In this document: one piece after another, positions 32,971 to 43,331 of the stretch
How the letters are laid out: each line of letters starts with the position of its first letter
Numbering within the stretch: the stretch's first letter is position 1
Assembly: GCA_963785745.1 (NCBI GenBank)
Contig: CAWAWR010000001.1
Coordinates: 1 to 64,000, forward strand
Reading direction: 5' to 3'
Length of the DNA: 64,000 nucleotides
Origin: VAZQ01 sp963785745
GTDB taxonomy: Bacteria; Pseudomonadota; Alphaproteobacteria; Rhizobiales; Xanthobacteraceae
Translations under genes and position numbers: made by a program
The notes under the pieces: model-generated
The model's input: the letters and a program-made list of their open reading frames with translations, nothing else
Database searches by the model: none
Told to the model about the DNA's origin: nothing

Positions 32971-34044
32971 ATGCTGGCACGCACTTGCTTGACCATCGCC
33001 GCGCTTGCGCTCTGTTGCAACACCGCGGTCGCCCAACAAAAAGCCTTCTACGCCGGCAAGCAGCTCACCATCCTGGTCAACTACGATCCCGGCGGTCCGA
33101 CCGATCTGGAAGCACGCCTGCTGTCGCGCCATATCGGCCGGCACATCGCCGGCAGCCCGCGCATCATCGTGCAGAACATGGGCGGCGCGGCCGGCCTGAT
33201 CGGAACGAAATATCTCGGTGAGGTGGCGCCCCGCGACGGCTCCATGATGGGATATTTCACCGGCGCGACCCAGCGCTACGTTTCCAACCCGGAGCGTTTC
33301 AACGTCGACTTCCGCACCTATGAATTCATCGCGGTGCTGCCGAGCGGCCGCATCCATTTCATGCGGACCGACGTCCGGCCGGGCATCAAGAGCGCGGCCG
33401 ACGTCATCAAGGGCGAAAACATCGTCGTCGGCGGCCTCGGACCGCAGCAGCCGAAAGACATGGCGATGCGGCTGACGCTCGACATGCTCGGCGCACGCTA
33501 CTCTTATGTCACCGGCTACAACTCCAGCGCCCAGGCGATGATCGCCCTCCAGCGCGGCGAGATCAGCTACTACGCCGACTCGCCGCCCCTCTACAAAACC
33601 AAGATCGAACCGCAGGTGAAGGAGGGTGCGCTGATCCCGGTGTTCTACGATCCCGGCTTCGACGGCACGAACTTCAGCGTGCCGGCCTATATGAAGGACT
33701 ATACGATCCCTCCGTTCCACGAACTGTACAGGTCGATCAAAGGGACGATGCCGAGCGGGCAGCTTTGGGAGGCCTACAAGTCCTTGCTGCTGGTGAACGG
33801 CACCATGTACCGGATGATCTCGTTGCCGCCGAACGCGCCGCAGGATGCGGTCAACGCACTGCGCGCCGCGGTCGTGAAGCTCGCGGCCGACAAGAAATAC
33901 ATCGAGGAAGCGCTCAAGCTGATGGGCGACGCCCCCGAATACGTGACCAGCACCACCCTCAACGACGACGTCCGCAAGGCGTTGACGATCAGCCCCGCGC
34001 TCAAGGACTTCATGGAAGCCTACGCCAAGCGCGCGGCAAAATAG
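32971..34044 (+). CDS. TTT-family solute-binding protein, FYxGKT-like
   Basis: A 357-residue receptor with GGGAGGG before ATG 32971 and a Sec signal peptide ending TAVAQQ. The mature protein reads KAFYAGKQLTILVNYDPGGP, HIGRHIAGSPRIIVQNMGG, AGLIGTKYLGEVAPRDG, MIALQRGEISYYADSPPLY. It matches the DFYxGKT subgroup with relaxed text (AFYAGKQ; SPRIIVQNMGGA). It is longer than the tandem triplet because of an insertion near PGFDGTNFSVPAYMKDYTIP. No membrane subunits are nearby. It may share a transcript with the TPR gene 118 bases downstream. Confidence 0.82.
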   Translation: MLARTCLTIAALALCCNTAVAQQKAFYAGKQLTILVNYDPGGPTDLEARLLSRHIGRHIAGSPRIIVQNMGGAAGLIGTKYLGEVAPRDGSMMGYFTGATQRYVSNPERFNVDFRTYEFIAVLPSGRIHFMRTDVRPGIKSAADVIKGENIVVGGLGPQQPKDMAMRLTLDMLGARYSYVTGYNSSAQAMIALQRGEISYYADSPPLYKTKIEPQVKEGALIPVFYDPGFDGTNFSVPAYMKDYTIPPFHELYRSIKGTMPSGQLWEAYKSLLLVNGTMYRMISLPPNAPQDAVNALRAAVVKLAADKKYIEEALKLMGDAPEYVTSTTLNDDVRKALTISPALKDFMEAYAKRAAK

Positions 34045-34162
34045 TCAGCAATCCATACCTGAGTAGGCGATCATACCTCTGGCCCACTGTCGAGCTGGCC
34101 GGGGGGTGCTATAGTTATGAGCCCAGCTTTCGGCGTGTCTCCAATTCCGGAGGAAAAGCACG

Positions 34163-35776
34163 ATGCGAAACCCGCTCTTTCCAGCCATCACGTTCGCCCT
34201 CATCGCACTCGGGCTGTCCTCACCGTCCGCCGCCCAGGACACCACCGATCAGCAACTCGGCAGCGTGAGCTTCCAGACCTCATGCAACGAGGCCGCGCAG
34301 CGCCGCTTCGACCGTGGCATGCGCTACCAGCACTCCTACTGGTACGCCCAATCCCGTGAGATTTTCGAGGAGGCGCTGAAGGCCGATCCGTCCTGCGCCA
34401 TTGCCTATTGGGGCATTGCGCTCGGCCTGTGGGACAACCAGCACAATCCGCCACCGGCCCCGAACAACGCACCCGCGCTGGCGGCGATCCAGAAGGCGCA
34501 GGCGCTCGGCGCCAAGACCCAGCGCGAGCGCGACTACATCGATGCGATGGCGCTGCTCTACACCGACTATGACAAGACGCCCTATCGCACCCGGCTGATG
34601 GCTCACGTCAAGGCGATGGAGGCGCTGGCGCAACGCTACCCGCAGGACGACGAAGCGCAGATCGCCTACGCCATCCTGCTTAACGTCTCGGCGCCGCTCG
34701 GCGACAAGACCTACGCCCAGCAGCTCAAGGGCGCCGCCATCCTGGAGCCGATCTCACAGCGGCTGCCGCAGCACCCCGGCGTGACGCACTATTTGATCCA
34801 TCTCTACGACTATCCGCCGCTGGCGCAGAAGGGGCTGGCAGCCGCCAACCGCTACGCGAAGGTGGCGCCGGCCGCACCGCATGCGCAGCACATGCCCTCG
34901 CACATCTACACGCGCGTCGGCTATTGGAAGGAATCGATCGCCGCCAACACCGGATCGGTGGCGGCGGCCCGCGCACACAACGAAGACTCCCAGGCGCTGC
35001 ACGCCCGCGACTACATGGTCTACGCCCACCTGCAACTTGCAGAGGACGACCAGGCGCGCGACGTCATCACTCAGATCCTGGCGGCGGCGGCGAAGCTCGG
35101 CCCCGGCGTGCAAGGCGGGCATTTCGCGATCGCAGCGAGCCCGGCGCGCTATGCGATCGAGCGCGGCGACTGGACCGGCGCCATGACGCTGCAGGTAAGG
35201 CCAACCCGGTTCGCGCATGTCGATGCCATCACGCATTTCGCCCGCGCTCTCGGTGCGGCGCGTGCCGGCCAGCCGGGCGCCGCTACGGCGGACATCGCCA
35301 AGCTCGCCGAACTGCGCGACAACCTGCGCAAGGCCAACGACGCCTATTGGGCCGAGCAGGTCGATATCCAGCGGCAGGTGGCAACCGCCTGGGTGCTGTA
35401 TGCCGAAGGCAAGCACGACGACGCGCTGCGGGCGATGAGCGCGGTCGCGGACCAGGAAGACAAGACCGAGAAGCACGTGGTGACGCCGGGGCCGCTGGCG
35501 CCGGCGCGCGAGCTTTACGGCTACATGCTGCTCGACCGCGGCATGGCGCGCGAAGCGCTCGCCGCCTTCGAGTCGACGCAGGCGAAGGAGCCGAACCGCT
35601 ATCACGGCTACGCTGGCGCCGCGCTGGCCGCCGAGCGGCTGGGCGACAAGCCGGTAGCGAAGGCCAACTATGAGAAGCTGATTGCACTCTCGGGCGGCGC
35701 TTTTACGCTCGCGAGCGCCGACGGCGCGGCAAGACCCGAACTGATCGCCGCGCGCAAGTACCTCGCGAACAACTAG
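34163..35776 (+). CDS. Exported TPR-repeat protein of unknown function
   Basis: A 537-residue periplasmic protein. ATG 34163 has GGAGG upstream; Sec signal peptide ending PSAAQD. The body is made of tetratricopeptide-like helix pairs: YAQSREIFEEALKADPSCAI, AYWGIALGLWDNQHN, HPGVTHYLIHLYDYP, a conserved APHAQHMPSHIYTRVGYW block (two His, possibly a metal or ligand site; inference), YMVYAHLQLAEDDQARDVI, ELYGYMLLDRGMAREALAAF and NYEKLIAL. Such proteins occur widely in proteobacteria without known function. The downstream gene at 35801 starts 24 bases later and is probably co-transcribed. Confidence 0.75.
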   Translation: MRNPLFPAITFALIALGLSSPSAAQDTTDQQLGSVSFQTSCNEAAQRRFDRGMRYQHSYWYAQSREIFEEALKADPSCAIAYWGIALGLWDNQHNPPPAPNNAPALAAIQKAQALGAKTQRERDYIDAMALLYTDYDKTPYRTRLMAHVKAMEALAQRYPQDDEAQIAYAILLNVSAPLGDKTYAQQLKGAAILEPISQRLPQHPGVTHYLIHLYDYPPLAQKGLAAANRYAKVAPAAPHAQHMPSHIYTRVGYWKESIAANTGSVAAARAHNEDSQALHARDYMVYAHLQLAEDDQARDVITQILAAAAKLGPGVQGGHFAIAASPARYAIERGDWTGAMTLQVRPTRFAHVDAITHFARALGAARAGQPGAATADIAKLAELRDNLRKANDAYWAEQVDIQRQVATAWVLYAEGKHDDALRAMSAVADQEDKTEKHVVTPGPLAPARELYGYMLLDRGMAREALAAFESTQAKEPNRYHGYAGAALAAERLGDKPVAKANYEKLIALSGGAFTLASADGAARPELIAARKYLANN

Positions 35777-35800
35777 CGCGCGGTAGAACTCGGTGACGGA

Positions 35801-36382
35801 ATGAAAAGCAAGGAGGCCCTCGCCGTGGCAGCGGGCGCGCTCGCACTGGGCGCCGTCACCGGCGTGCTTGTGCTGCCTACCGCCTTCTGGTCGAGCGACA
35901 AAAATTTTACACTGGCGTCCTCAAAACAATCGGGATGGACCGAGACGCAATGGCCCTTCCCGACTGACCAGTTCGGCCGGGGCAAGGCGTTCCGATGCAG
36001 CACCGTCGACTGCGGGACGCCGGTGACGCTTTATGTCCGTGCGAAGATCGGCTTCTGCAATTGCACCACCGGCGTTGCCGACGACGCCGAACTCGAGCGG
36101 ATCGGCGACCTTGAGCTGCTTGGCGGGAAGGTCGTCGCGTTGGATGACGGGCATCCGATCGCCGTCGCCTGGATGAAGGGCCGCAGCCGGCCCTATGCGC
36201 TCACCAACGGCAATCAACCCGGCAAGTCCGCATTGTCGATCGGTTATAACGACCGCTGCGACGCCATCGTTGCGACCGCAGTGATGCAGCACGACCGTCC
36301 CGGCGATGTCGAACCGGCCGTGATCCGGTTTCTCAACGGTCCCACCGTCATGCGCTGGGCCGAAGTCACGCTCGGCCTGTAA
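35801..36382 (+). CDS. Membrane-anchored or exported protein of unknown function
   Basis: A 193-residue protein starting at ATG 35801, with an N-terminal hydrophobic segment (LAVAAGALALGAVTGVLVL) that acts as signal or anchor. The mature part has four closely spaced cysteines (FRCSTVDCGTPV, IGFCNCTTGVADD) and later one (NDRCDAIV), suggesting disulfides or a metal site in the periplasm. It ends PTVMRWAEVTLGL. I recognise no family. It probably forms an operon with the TPR gene and ends at a hairpin terminator. Confidence 0.7.
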   Translation: MKSKEALAVAAGALALGAVTGVLVLPTAFWSSDKNFTLASSKQSGWTETQWPFPTDQFGRGKAFRCSTVDCGTPVTLYVRAKIGFCNCTTGVADDAELERIGDLELLGGKVVALDDGHPIAVAWMKGRSRPYALTNGNQPGKSALSIGYNDRCDAIVATAVMQHDRPGDVEPAVIRFLNGPTVMRWAEVTLGL

Positions 36383-36386
36383 CGAA

Positions 36387-36411
36387 AACGGCCGCCAACG
36401 TGGCGGCCGTT
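36387..36411. terminator. Hairpin between convergent genes
   Basis: A perfect ten-base-pair stem AACGGCCGCC (36387-36396) with GGCGGCCGTT (36402-36411), loop AACGT, five bases after a stop codon. T-runs are weak on both strands (GTTCGTCG on plus, GTTTTCG on minus). It probably serves both genes. Confidence 0.65.
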
Positions 36412-36442
36412 CGTCGCGCTCAAAGCGATCTCCAATGCAATC

Positions 36443-37432
36443 TCAAAGCGTCGGATGCCACGGCGCCGGGATGACCCGATAGGCATTGCCCGCCTTCTCG
36501 ACCCGGGCAAGGCCCGGGAACGGATAGTGGAATCCCTGCACCAGAAGCTTGTCGGCGACCAGCATGTCGTAGACCTTGCGCCGCGTCGCGACCGCCTCGT
36601 TCGGGTCCTGGTCGAACGCCCCGCCCCAGTCGGGGTGGCGCGCGAACAGATCCGGATTGTTGGTCACGTCCGACTGCACATAGACCGTGCTCTTTCCCGA
36701 TGAGACGACATACGACGTGTGCCCGATCGAGTGGCCGGTGGTCGCCACCGGCAGGACGCCGGGCGCGATCTCCTTGCCCCAGCCGTAGGGCGTGACCTTG
36801 CGGCCGAGCGCGTCGAAGATGCGCCGGTTGTTCTTGAACAGGCCGGCCATGCGCCCGGCCGACGCGCGGCTCATCTCGCCGTCGTCCATCCAGAACGTCC
36901 ACTCGACCTCCGGCACCAGCACTTCGGCATTCGGGAACGCGAGCTTGTTGCTCGCGTCGAGCAGGCCGTTCACGTGGTCGCCGTGGAAATGCGAAATGAC
37001 CACTATGTTGATCGACTTTGGATCGATACCGGCGGCCACGAGATTCTCGGCGAACTGGCCGAGCTCGCCCTTGGTCTCCTTATAGGCGCCCGGACCGCCG
37101 CCGGTGTCGATGACGACGAGCTTGCCGCCGGTGTTGATCACGATCGGCGCATAGTGATGGATCATGCGGTTGGGCGGCATGTAGGCCGCTTCAAGCGCCT
37201 TCCTGACCTCTTCGATCGGCGCGTTGGTGACGTAGGACGGCGTCAGATCGAACGAGCGCGCGCCGTCCGTCACCACCGTCACTTCGAGATCGCCGACCGT
37301 GTAGCGGTACCAGCCGGGCGCCCGCCGGCCGGCGGCCGGCGCTGCGGCGCCCGCCGGAACGCTCGCGCCCATCGATGCCAACGTGGTTGCGGCTGCGGCC
37401 GCAATGGCATCGCGGCGGGTGACCTCAGTCAT
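36443..37432 (-). CDS. Exported metallo-beta-lactamase-fold hydrolase, tandem copy A
   Basis: A 329-residue protein with an AAGGAGG site before ATG 37432. The N-terminus is Tat-like (TRRDAIAAAAATTLASMG), ending PAGAAAP. The metal motif VVISHFHGDHVNGLL (HxHxDH), VVIDTGGGPGAYKET, later HSIGHTSYVVSSGKSTVYVQ and a C-terminal VQGFHYPFPGLARVEKAG with the end IPAPWHPTL follow lactonase/hydrolase members of the MBL superfamily (AidC/AttM-like layout). Substrate unknown. It is a tandem paralogue of the gene at 37537-38535; a short relic lies between them. Confidence 0.88.
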   Translation of the reverse strand: MTEVTRRDAIAAAAATTLASMGASVPAGAAAPAAGRRAPGWYRYTVGDLEVTVVTDGARSFDLTPSYVTNAPIEEVRKALEAAYMPPNRMIHHYAPIVINTGGKLVVIDTGGGPGAYKETKGELGQFAENLVAAGIDPKSINIVVISHFHGDHVNGLLDASNKLAFPNAEVLVPEVEWTFWMDDGEMSRASAGRMAGLFKNNRRIFDALGRKVTPYGWGKEIAPGVLPVATTGHSIGHTSYVVSSGKSTVYVQSDVTNNPDLFARHPDWGGAFDQDPNEAVATRRKVYDMLVADKLLVQGFHYPFPGLARVEKAGNAYRVIPAPWHPTL

Positions 37433-37446
37433 GTCGTCCTCCTTGC

Positions 37447-37536
37447 TTAAACCGTCGGGGTCCGCGGCAGCGGGATCTCACGATACCCGCTGCCGGCCGT
37501 CTCGACATAGCGGCCTTTCGTCACGAACCAGGGTTC
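37447..37536 (-). pseudogene. 3' relic of a third MBL-fold paralogue
   Basis: Directly after the stop of copy B the same frame stays open for 29 more codons and reads WFVTKGRYVETAGSGYREIP then LPRTPTV and a stop. The end matches the C-termini of both neighbours (IEKSGSGYREIPVPWSPVL and VEKAGNAYRVIPAPWHPTL). It has no start of its own. It is most simply the tail of a third tandem copy left after deletion. Confidence 0.7.
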
Positions 37537-38535
37537 TTAGAGCACCGGGCTCCACGGAACCGGAATCTCGCGGTAGCCCGAGCCGCTCTTCTCGATATAG
37601 GCGAGCGCCGGGAACGGATAATGGAAACCCTGCACCATCATCTTTTCCGCGACCAGCATGTCGTAGACCTTGCGCCGGGTCTCTTCAGCCATCTTGGCGT
37701 CCTGATCGAACATCAGGTGCCAGCCGGGATTGCGCACGAAGATTGGCAGATTGGTGACGTCGGCCTGGATGTAGACGTTGCTCTTGCCCGACGAGACGAT
37801 GTGCGACATGTGACCCGGCGTGTGGCCGTGGGTGGCGACCGACGTGATGCCGGGCACGATTTCCTTGCCCGCTTCGTATTGCGTGACCTTGCGGCCGAGC
37901 GCGTCGAACACGCGGCGGAAACCGGCGAACACGGCCTTCATACGATCGCTGGTCTGGCGGCTCATCTCGCCGTCGTCGGTGAAGTATTTCCATTCCGGCG
38001 CCGGGATCATGATCTCGGCATTCGGGAATGCCGGCTTGTTGTCAGGGGTGAGCAAGCCGTTGATGTGGTCGCCATGGATATGGGAGATGACGACGACGTC
38101 GACCTGATTGCGGTCGATGCCGGACGCCTTCAGGTTGGAATGGAACTGTCCGGCCGCGCCTTTGCTGTTCTTGAAGTTCGCTTCGCCGGTGCCGGTGTCG
38201 ATGACCACCAGCCGCGAGCCGGTATTGACCGCGCACGGACAATACGGAATCGCGATCATGTCGGGGCCGGGCTGCGAATAGGTAGCCGCCAGCGCGGCAT
38301 TGATCTGTTCGCGGCCCTGGTTGGTGATGAAACCGTCCGGAAATTTGAACCGGTTCACCCCGTCGGTCGCGACCGTCACCTCGATCTCGCCGACTTTATA
38401 ACGATACCACCCCGCGGCCTGCTGGCCGGAAAGGGGCGCGGCCGCCTGTGCGGTCGTAGACAATGCAGGCGTTAGCGTGGCGGCGCCAGCAGCGGCAGCG
38501 CCGGTCAGTACGGCGCGACAATTCAGCGTGGTCAT
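37537..38535 (-). CDS. Exported metallo-beta-lactamase-fold hydrolase, tandem copy B
   Basis: A 332-residue paralogue of copy A with GGGAGGA before ATG 38535. The signal region (CRAVLTGAAAAGAATL, then TTAQAAAP) has lost the second Arg of the Tat motif, so it may use Sec. Motifs: VVISHIHGDHINGLL, VVIDTGTGEANFKNSKGAA, HGHTPGHMSHIVSSGKSNVY, VQGFHYPFPALAYIEKSG, end IPVPWSPVL. It is probably transcribed first, with copy A 104 bases downstream across the relic. Confidence 0.88.
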   Translation of the reverse strand: MTTLNCRAVLTGAAAAGAATLTPALSTTAQAAAPLSGQQAAGWYRYKVGEIEVTVATDGVNRFKFPDGFITNQGREQINAALAATYSQPGPDMIAIPYCPCAVNTGSRLVVIDTGTGEANFKNSKGAAGQFHSNLKASGIDRNQVDVVVISHIHGDHINGLLTPDNKPAFPNAEIMIPAPEWKYFTDDGEMSRQTSDRMKAVFAGFRRVFDALGRKVTQYEAGKEIVPGITSVATHGHTPGHMSHIVSSGKSNVYIQADVTNLPIFVRNPGWHLMFDQDAKMAEETRRKVYDMLVAEKMMVQGFHYPFPALAYIEKSGSGYREIPVPWSPVL

Positions 38536-38717
38536 GGAACAAATCCTCCCAGGATGACATGCACGTTCGCGTACACCCGGCTTGAGCCGCCGGTATCGAA
38601 TAGGATACCACGGGTGCCGGGGGGCGTCGTCGTTACAAACATCCAGCCAAGGCAGCTATTCCCGGCTTGTATTCCTGGCTTGCCAGCGCCCGCGCCGCGG
38701 CGGATAAGTGAACAATC

Positions 38718-40998
38718 ATGACCAATTCCGACCTGCCCTCGACCCCCGCTGCCCAATCTCAAGCCTCGCGGATGGCCCAGCTTCTGGTGGTCTTTACCGC
38801 AGCCATTTTTCTGAGCGCGGCACTGTTGTTTGCGGTGCAACCGATGTTCACCAAGCTGGTGCTGCCGCGGCTCGGCGGTGCACCTGCGGTGTGGTCGGTG
38901 GCCATGGTGTTCTTCCAGGCTGCGCTGCTCGCCGGCTACGGCTATGCCCATGCGCTGACCAAGTTTGCGCCCGGCCGCCGCTCGGTGATGGTCCATCTCG
39001 CCTTGCTGGTGATCGCCTGCTTCTGGTTGCCGCTGTCGATCGCGACGAACTGGGGCCGTCCGCCGGTGGAGGGCGAAGCATTCTGGCTGCTCGGCCTGTT
39101 CGCGGTCTCGATCGGACCGCCCTTCTTCGCACTGGCGGCCAACGCGCCGCTGTTGCAGGCATGGTTCGCGCGCACCGACCATCCGTCCGCGAACGATCCC
39201 TATTTCCTCTACGCCGCCAGCAATATCGGCAGCTTCCTGGCGCTGCTGTCGTACCCGATACTGATCGAACCGTTCATTTCGCTCAGCACACAGACCTGGC
39301 TGTGGGCGGCCGGGTTCATCGTCCTCATTCTGACGATCGCAGGGTGCGGCTATCTGCTGTGGCATTCGCCCGACAAGGCGCCGACGTCGGCGCCCGTCGA
39401 CGCGACGACGAAGACGGCTGAGTCGGCGCCTCCGACCTGGAGCGATGTGGTGCGCTGGGTGTTCCTGGCCGCAGTGCCATCAGGGCTGCTGGTCGCGGTG
39501 ACCGCCCATATCTCGACCGACGTCGCCGCAGTGCCGCTGCTCTGGGTGATCCCGCTCGCGCTCTATCTCCTCACCTTCGTGATCGTATTCTCGCGCCAGC
39601 CGATCATTCCGCATTGGCTGGTGGTCGAGATCCAGCCGGTCTTCATCCTGGCGCTGGTCGCGGTCGTGGTCTACGAGCCGATCCGGCTCATTGTCGGCCT
39701 GATGGCGGTCCACCTCGCGGTGTTCTTCGTCTGCACGTTGATGTGCCATGGCGAACTCGCGGAGCGGCGTCCGGCAGCCCGCTACCTGACCTCGTTCTAC
39801 ATGTGGATGTCGTTCGGCGGCATGGTCGGCGGCATCGCGTCCGGCCTCATCGCACCTCACGTGTTCAACTGGATCGCCGAGTACCCGATCCTGATCACGC
39901 TCGCGGTGCTGTGCCGTCCGGGCCTGACCTGGCCGAAGACGCGCTGGCAGCAGAGCATCGTGTTCGGCTCGATCATCCTCGCGGTGAGTCGGCCTGGTCC
40001 TGTTCCGACAATTCGAGCAGGACATCGATCTCGCGACCTACAATTTCATGCTCGGCGGTCTTCTGATCCTGACCGTCGTGTTCTGGCGCGATCCGGTTCC
40101 GTTTGCCGCCATCATCGCGACCGTTTTGCTGGCGCATCATTTCGTCGTCGAGGGCAACAGTACGGCGACGCTGCGCAGCTTCTTCGGCGTGCTCAAGGTC
40201 AACGACACGTCGAACGGCCAATTCCGGACGCTCTCGCACGGCACCACGTTGCACGGCGGGCAGCGCATTCGCGACAAGCAGGGCAAGCCGGTTACCGGGC
40301 GTCCGCAGCCGACCATGTACTACTACGACGGCTCCGCCATCGCGCAGGGGATGGACGCCGCTCGCGCCGTCAAGGGCGGCGGCCCGATCAGCTACGCAGT
40401 GATCGGTCTCGGCACCGGCAGCCTGATCTGCCGATCGCAGCCCGGCGACAAGGCGGCCTATTACGAGATCGACCAGTTGATGGTCACCCTCGCCCGTGAC
40501 ATGGGATATTTCACCTTCCTCAAGGAATGCGGACAGGATGTCCCGATCATCATGGGCGACGCGCGGCTCACCCTCGCCGACGCGCCGGACGGCGCCTATG
40601 ACCTGATCGTCGTCGACGCGTTCACGTCGGACGCGATCCCGATCCACCTGCTGACCAAGGAAGCGATGGCGATCTACAAACAGAAGCTCTCGCCGAACGG
40701 CATCGTGCTGATCCACATCTCCAACCGTCATCTCGAGCTCGGGTCGGTGGTGACCGGCATCGCGACGGCGAACGACATGGTCACGCGCATCAGCGAGAGC
40801 GGCGACGTGGTCGAAGACGACAGCGACTATAAATTCCTCGGCACCGTGACGGTCAGCGCCCGCAAGGACGAAGACTTCGGCCCGATCGCCAAGTCGCAAT
40901 ACTGGGAATTGCAAAAGCCCAATCCGCGCCAGCGGGTTTGGAGCGACGACTATTCGAACATCGTCGGCGCACTGATCCGGCAGTTGCGGGGGCAATAG
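38718..40998 (+). CDS. Fused MFS/spermidine-synthase-like protein, tandem copy 1 (single-base frameshift)
   Basis: The gene spans 2281 bases, one more than 760 codons. The N-terminal half is membrane-embedded with about ten helices (LLVVFTAAIFLSAALLFAVQ, SVAMVFFQAALLAGYGYAHA, LWVIPLALYLLTFVIVFS, MWMSFGGMVGGIASGLIAP). The C-terminal half is a spermidine-synthase-like methyltransferase fold (SYAVIGLGTGSLICRSQ near residue 562, VPIIMGDARLTLADAPDG, YDLIVVDAFTSDAIPIHLL). The frame breaks at about 39988 (extra base in GTGAGTCGGCC), after which GLVLFRQFEQDIDLATYNFM continues. Members of this fused family are widespread; whether they make or move polyamines is not established as far as I know. Confidence 0.85.
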
Positions 40999-41089
40999 GT
41001 CTCGCGAAACGTCCGGCGCCGGGCAACGGCGCCGGATGGCCTACCCGCTTGCAAGGGCCGGCACCGCGGCGGCAGGATGACCGCCCAGC

Positions 41090-43310
41090 ATGGGCACCCG
41101 CGATCTCCCCCACGATACGCGAGCGCCGGGCGCTTCATCCCGGCACCTGCCGGTGTTGGCGACGTTCACCTTCGCCATCTTCCTGAGCGCCGCGCTGCTG
41201 TTTGCGATGCAGCCGATGTTCACCAAGCTGGTGTTGCCGCGGCTTGGCGGTGCGCCGGCGGTGTGGTCGGTGGCGATGGTGTTCTTCCAGGCTGCGCTGC
41301 TCGCCGGCTACGGCTATGCCCATGCGCTGACCAAGCTATGCGCCCGGCCGCCGTTCGGTGATGATCCACGTCGCGTTGATGGTCGCGGCCTGCCTATGGC
41401 TGCCGCTGTCGATCGCGTCGGGCTGGAGCCGCCCGGGCGAGACCGGCGAGGCGTTCTGGCTGCTCGGCCTGTTCGCGGTCTCGATCGGTCCGCCGTTCTT
41501 TGCGCTCGCCGCCAATGCGCCGCTGCTGCAGGCGTGGTTCGCCCGCAGCGACCATCCATCGGCGCACGATCCTTATTTCCTCTATGCCGCCAGCAATGTC
41601 GGCAGCTTCCTTGCCTTGCTGTCCTATCCGACACTGGTCGAGCCGTTCACCCGCCTTGGCGACCAGACCAGGCTGTGGACGCTGGGCTTCATCGTCCTGA
41701 TCCTGTTGATCGCCGCCTGCGGCGCGCTGATCTGGCGCGCGGACGACCGCGTGGCCGATGCGCCCCTCCCCGGCACCGAAGCCGCCGCGCCGCCGACGTG
41801 GCGCGACGCGGCGATCTGGGTGGCGCTCGCGGCCATGCCGTCCGGGCTTCTGGTCGCCGTCACCGCGCATATCTCAACCGACGTGGCGGCGGTGCCGCTG
41901 CTCTGGGTCGTTCCGCTCGCGCTCTATCTCCTGACCTTCGTGATCGTGTTCCAGCGCCGGCCGGTGATTCCCCACTGGCTGGTCGTGCAGGCGCAACCGG
42001 TCTTCGTCTTTGTTCTGTTGGTCACGACGCTGTTCGGCTCGTTCGACGATATCCTCGCCGTCATCACCGTTCATCTCATCGTGTTCTTCGTCTGCACCTT
42101 GATGTGCCACGGCGAGCTGGCGCGGCGGCGGCCGCCCGCGCGCGACCTCACCTCGTTCTACATGTGGATGTCGTTCGGCGGCATGGTCGGAGGCATCCTC
42201 ACCAGCCTCGCCGCTCCTTACGCCTTCAACTGGGTGATGGAGTATCCGATCCTGATCGCGCTGGCGGTGCTGGCGCGCTGGCTGATGCCGCTGCCGGCGA
42301 CCAAGGGCGAGCGCACCGTGCGCTACGGGCTTGCCGCACTGTCGGTGCTGATCGCGATCTTCTGGAACTATCAGCTCGGCGCCGTCATGGCGGCGGCGGC
42401 CCTGTTCCTGCGCATCCCCGCGATCCCAGCCGTGCTGGTGGCGGGCCTGCTGATGCATGGGACGTTCCTCGCGGAACGATCGGGACAGGCGGCCTATCTG
42501 CGGAGCTTCTTCGGCGTGCACCAGATCTCCGAAAGCAACCGCGGACAGTTCCGGGTGCTCTCCCATGGCGCGACCATCCACGGCGTGCAGCGCATCCGCG
42601 ACCGCAACGGCCGTCCCGAATTCGGGCGGCCGGAGCCGCTGGCGTACTACTTCTTCACCTCGCCGATGGGCGAATTGATCAAGTCTGTGCGCGCGCGCTC
42701 GGGCGGCGCGATCCGCTACGGCGTCGTCGAACTCGGCACCGGGGCGCTGGCCTGCCACGCCTGGCCCAACGACACCGTCGACTATTTCGAGATCGACCCG
42801 GTGATCGTGCGCATCGCCCGCGATCCCGCCCGCTTCACGTTTCTGGAATGGTGCGGCCAGCGCACCACGATCGTACTCGGCGACGCGCGGCTCACGCTCG
42901 CCGAAATGCCGGACGAGACCTACGACGTCATCATCGTCGACGCGTTCAGCGGCGACGCCATCCCAGTGCACCTGCTGACGCGCGAAGCGATGGCGGTCTA
43001 TCTGCAAAAGCTGCGACCGGGCGGGCTGATCGGGCTGCATCTCTCCAACCGCAACCTGGAGCTCGTGTCTGTCGCGGTCGGCCTCGCCGCTTCACACGGT
43101 TTGGTGACGCTGGTGACCGAGAGCGCCGACGACGAGCAATCGATGCGGCTTGGCTCGACCGTCGCCGTCATCGCACGCAAGCCCGAGGATTTCGGAACGC
43201 TGGCGCAATCCAAGGACTGGGAGCTGCGCGAGCCCAACCCGTCGCAACGGGTTTGGACCGACGACTATTCCAACATCGTCGGCGCGATGATGCGGAAATT
43301 GGGCGAGTGA
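41090..43310 (+). CDS. Fused MFS/spermidine-synthase-like protein, tandem copy 2 (single-base frameshift)
   Basis: The gene spans 2221 bases, one more than 740 codons. It is a paralogue of the preceding gene, 91 bases downstream. The N-terminus reads FTFAIFLSAALLFAMQPMF and QAALLAGYGYAHALTKL; an extra T at 41354-41355 then shifts the frame, which resumes as VMIHVALMVAACLWLPLSIA. Shared landmarks include SDHPSAHDPYFLYAASNVGS, MWMSFGGMVGGILTSLAAP and the SAM-binding region YGVVELGTGALACHAWP with YDVIIVDAFSGDAIPVHLLT. Note ELGTG here against GLGTG in copy 1. The end is VWTDDYSNIVGAMMRKLGE. Confidence 0.85.
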
Positions 43311-43331
43311 CGCGGCGCGAACGAAAACGCG

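Noticed and set aside
37537..40998. Programmed frameshifting or stop read-through as an explanation for broken genes
   Set aside because: Sites share no slippery heptamer or downstream structure, and occur in unrelated families.
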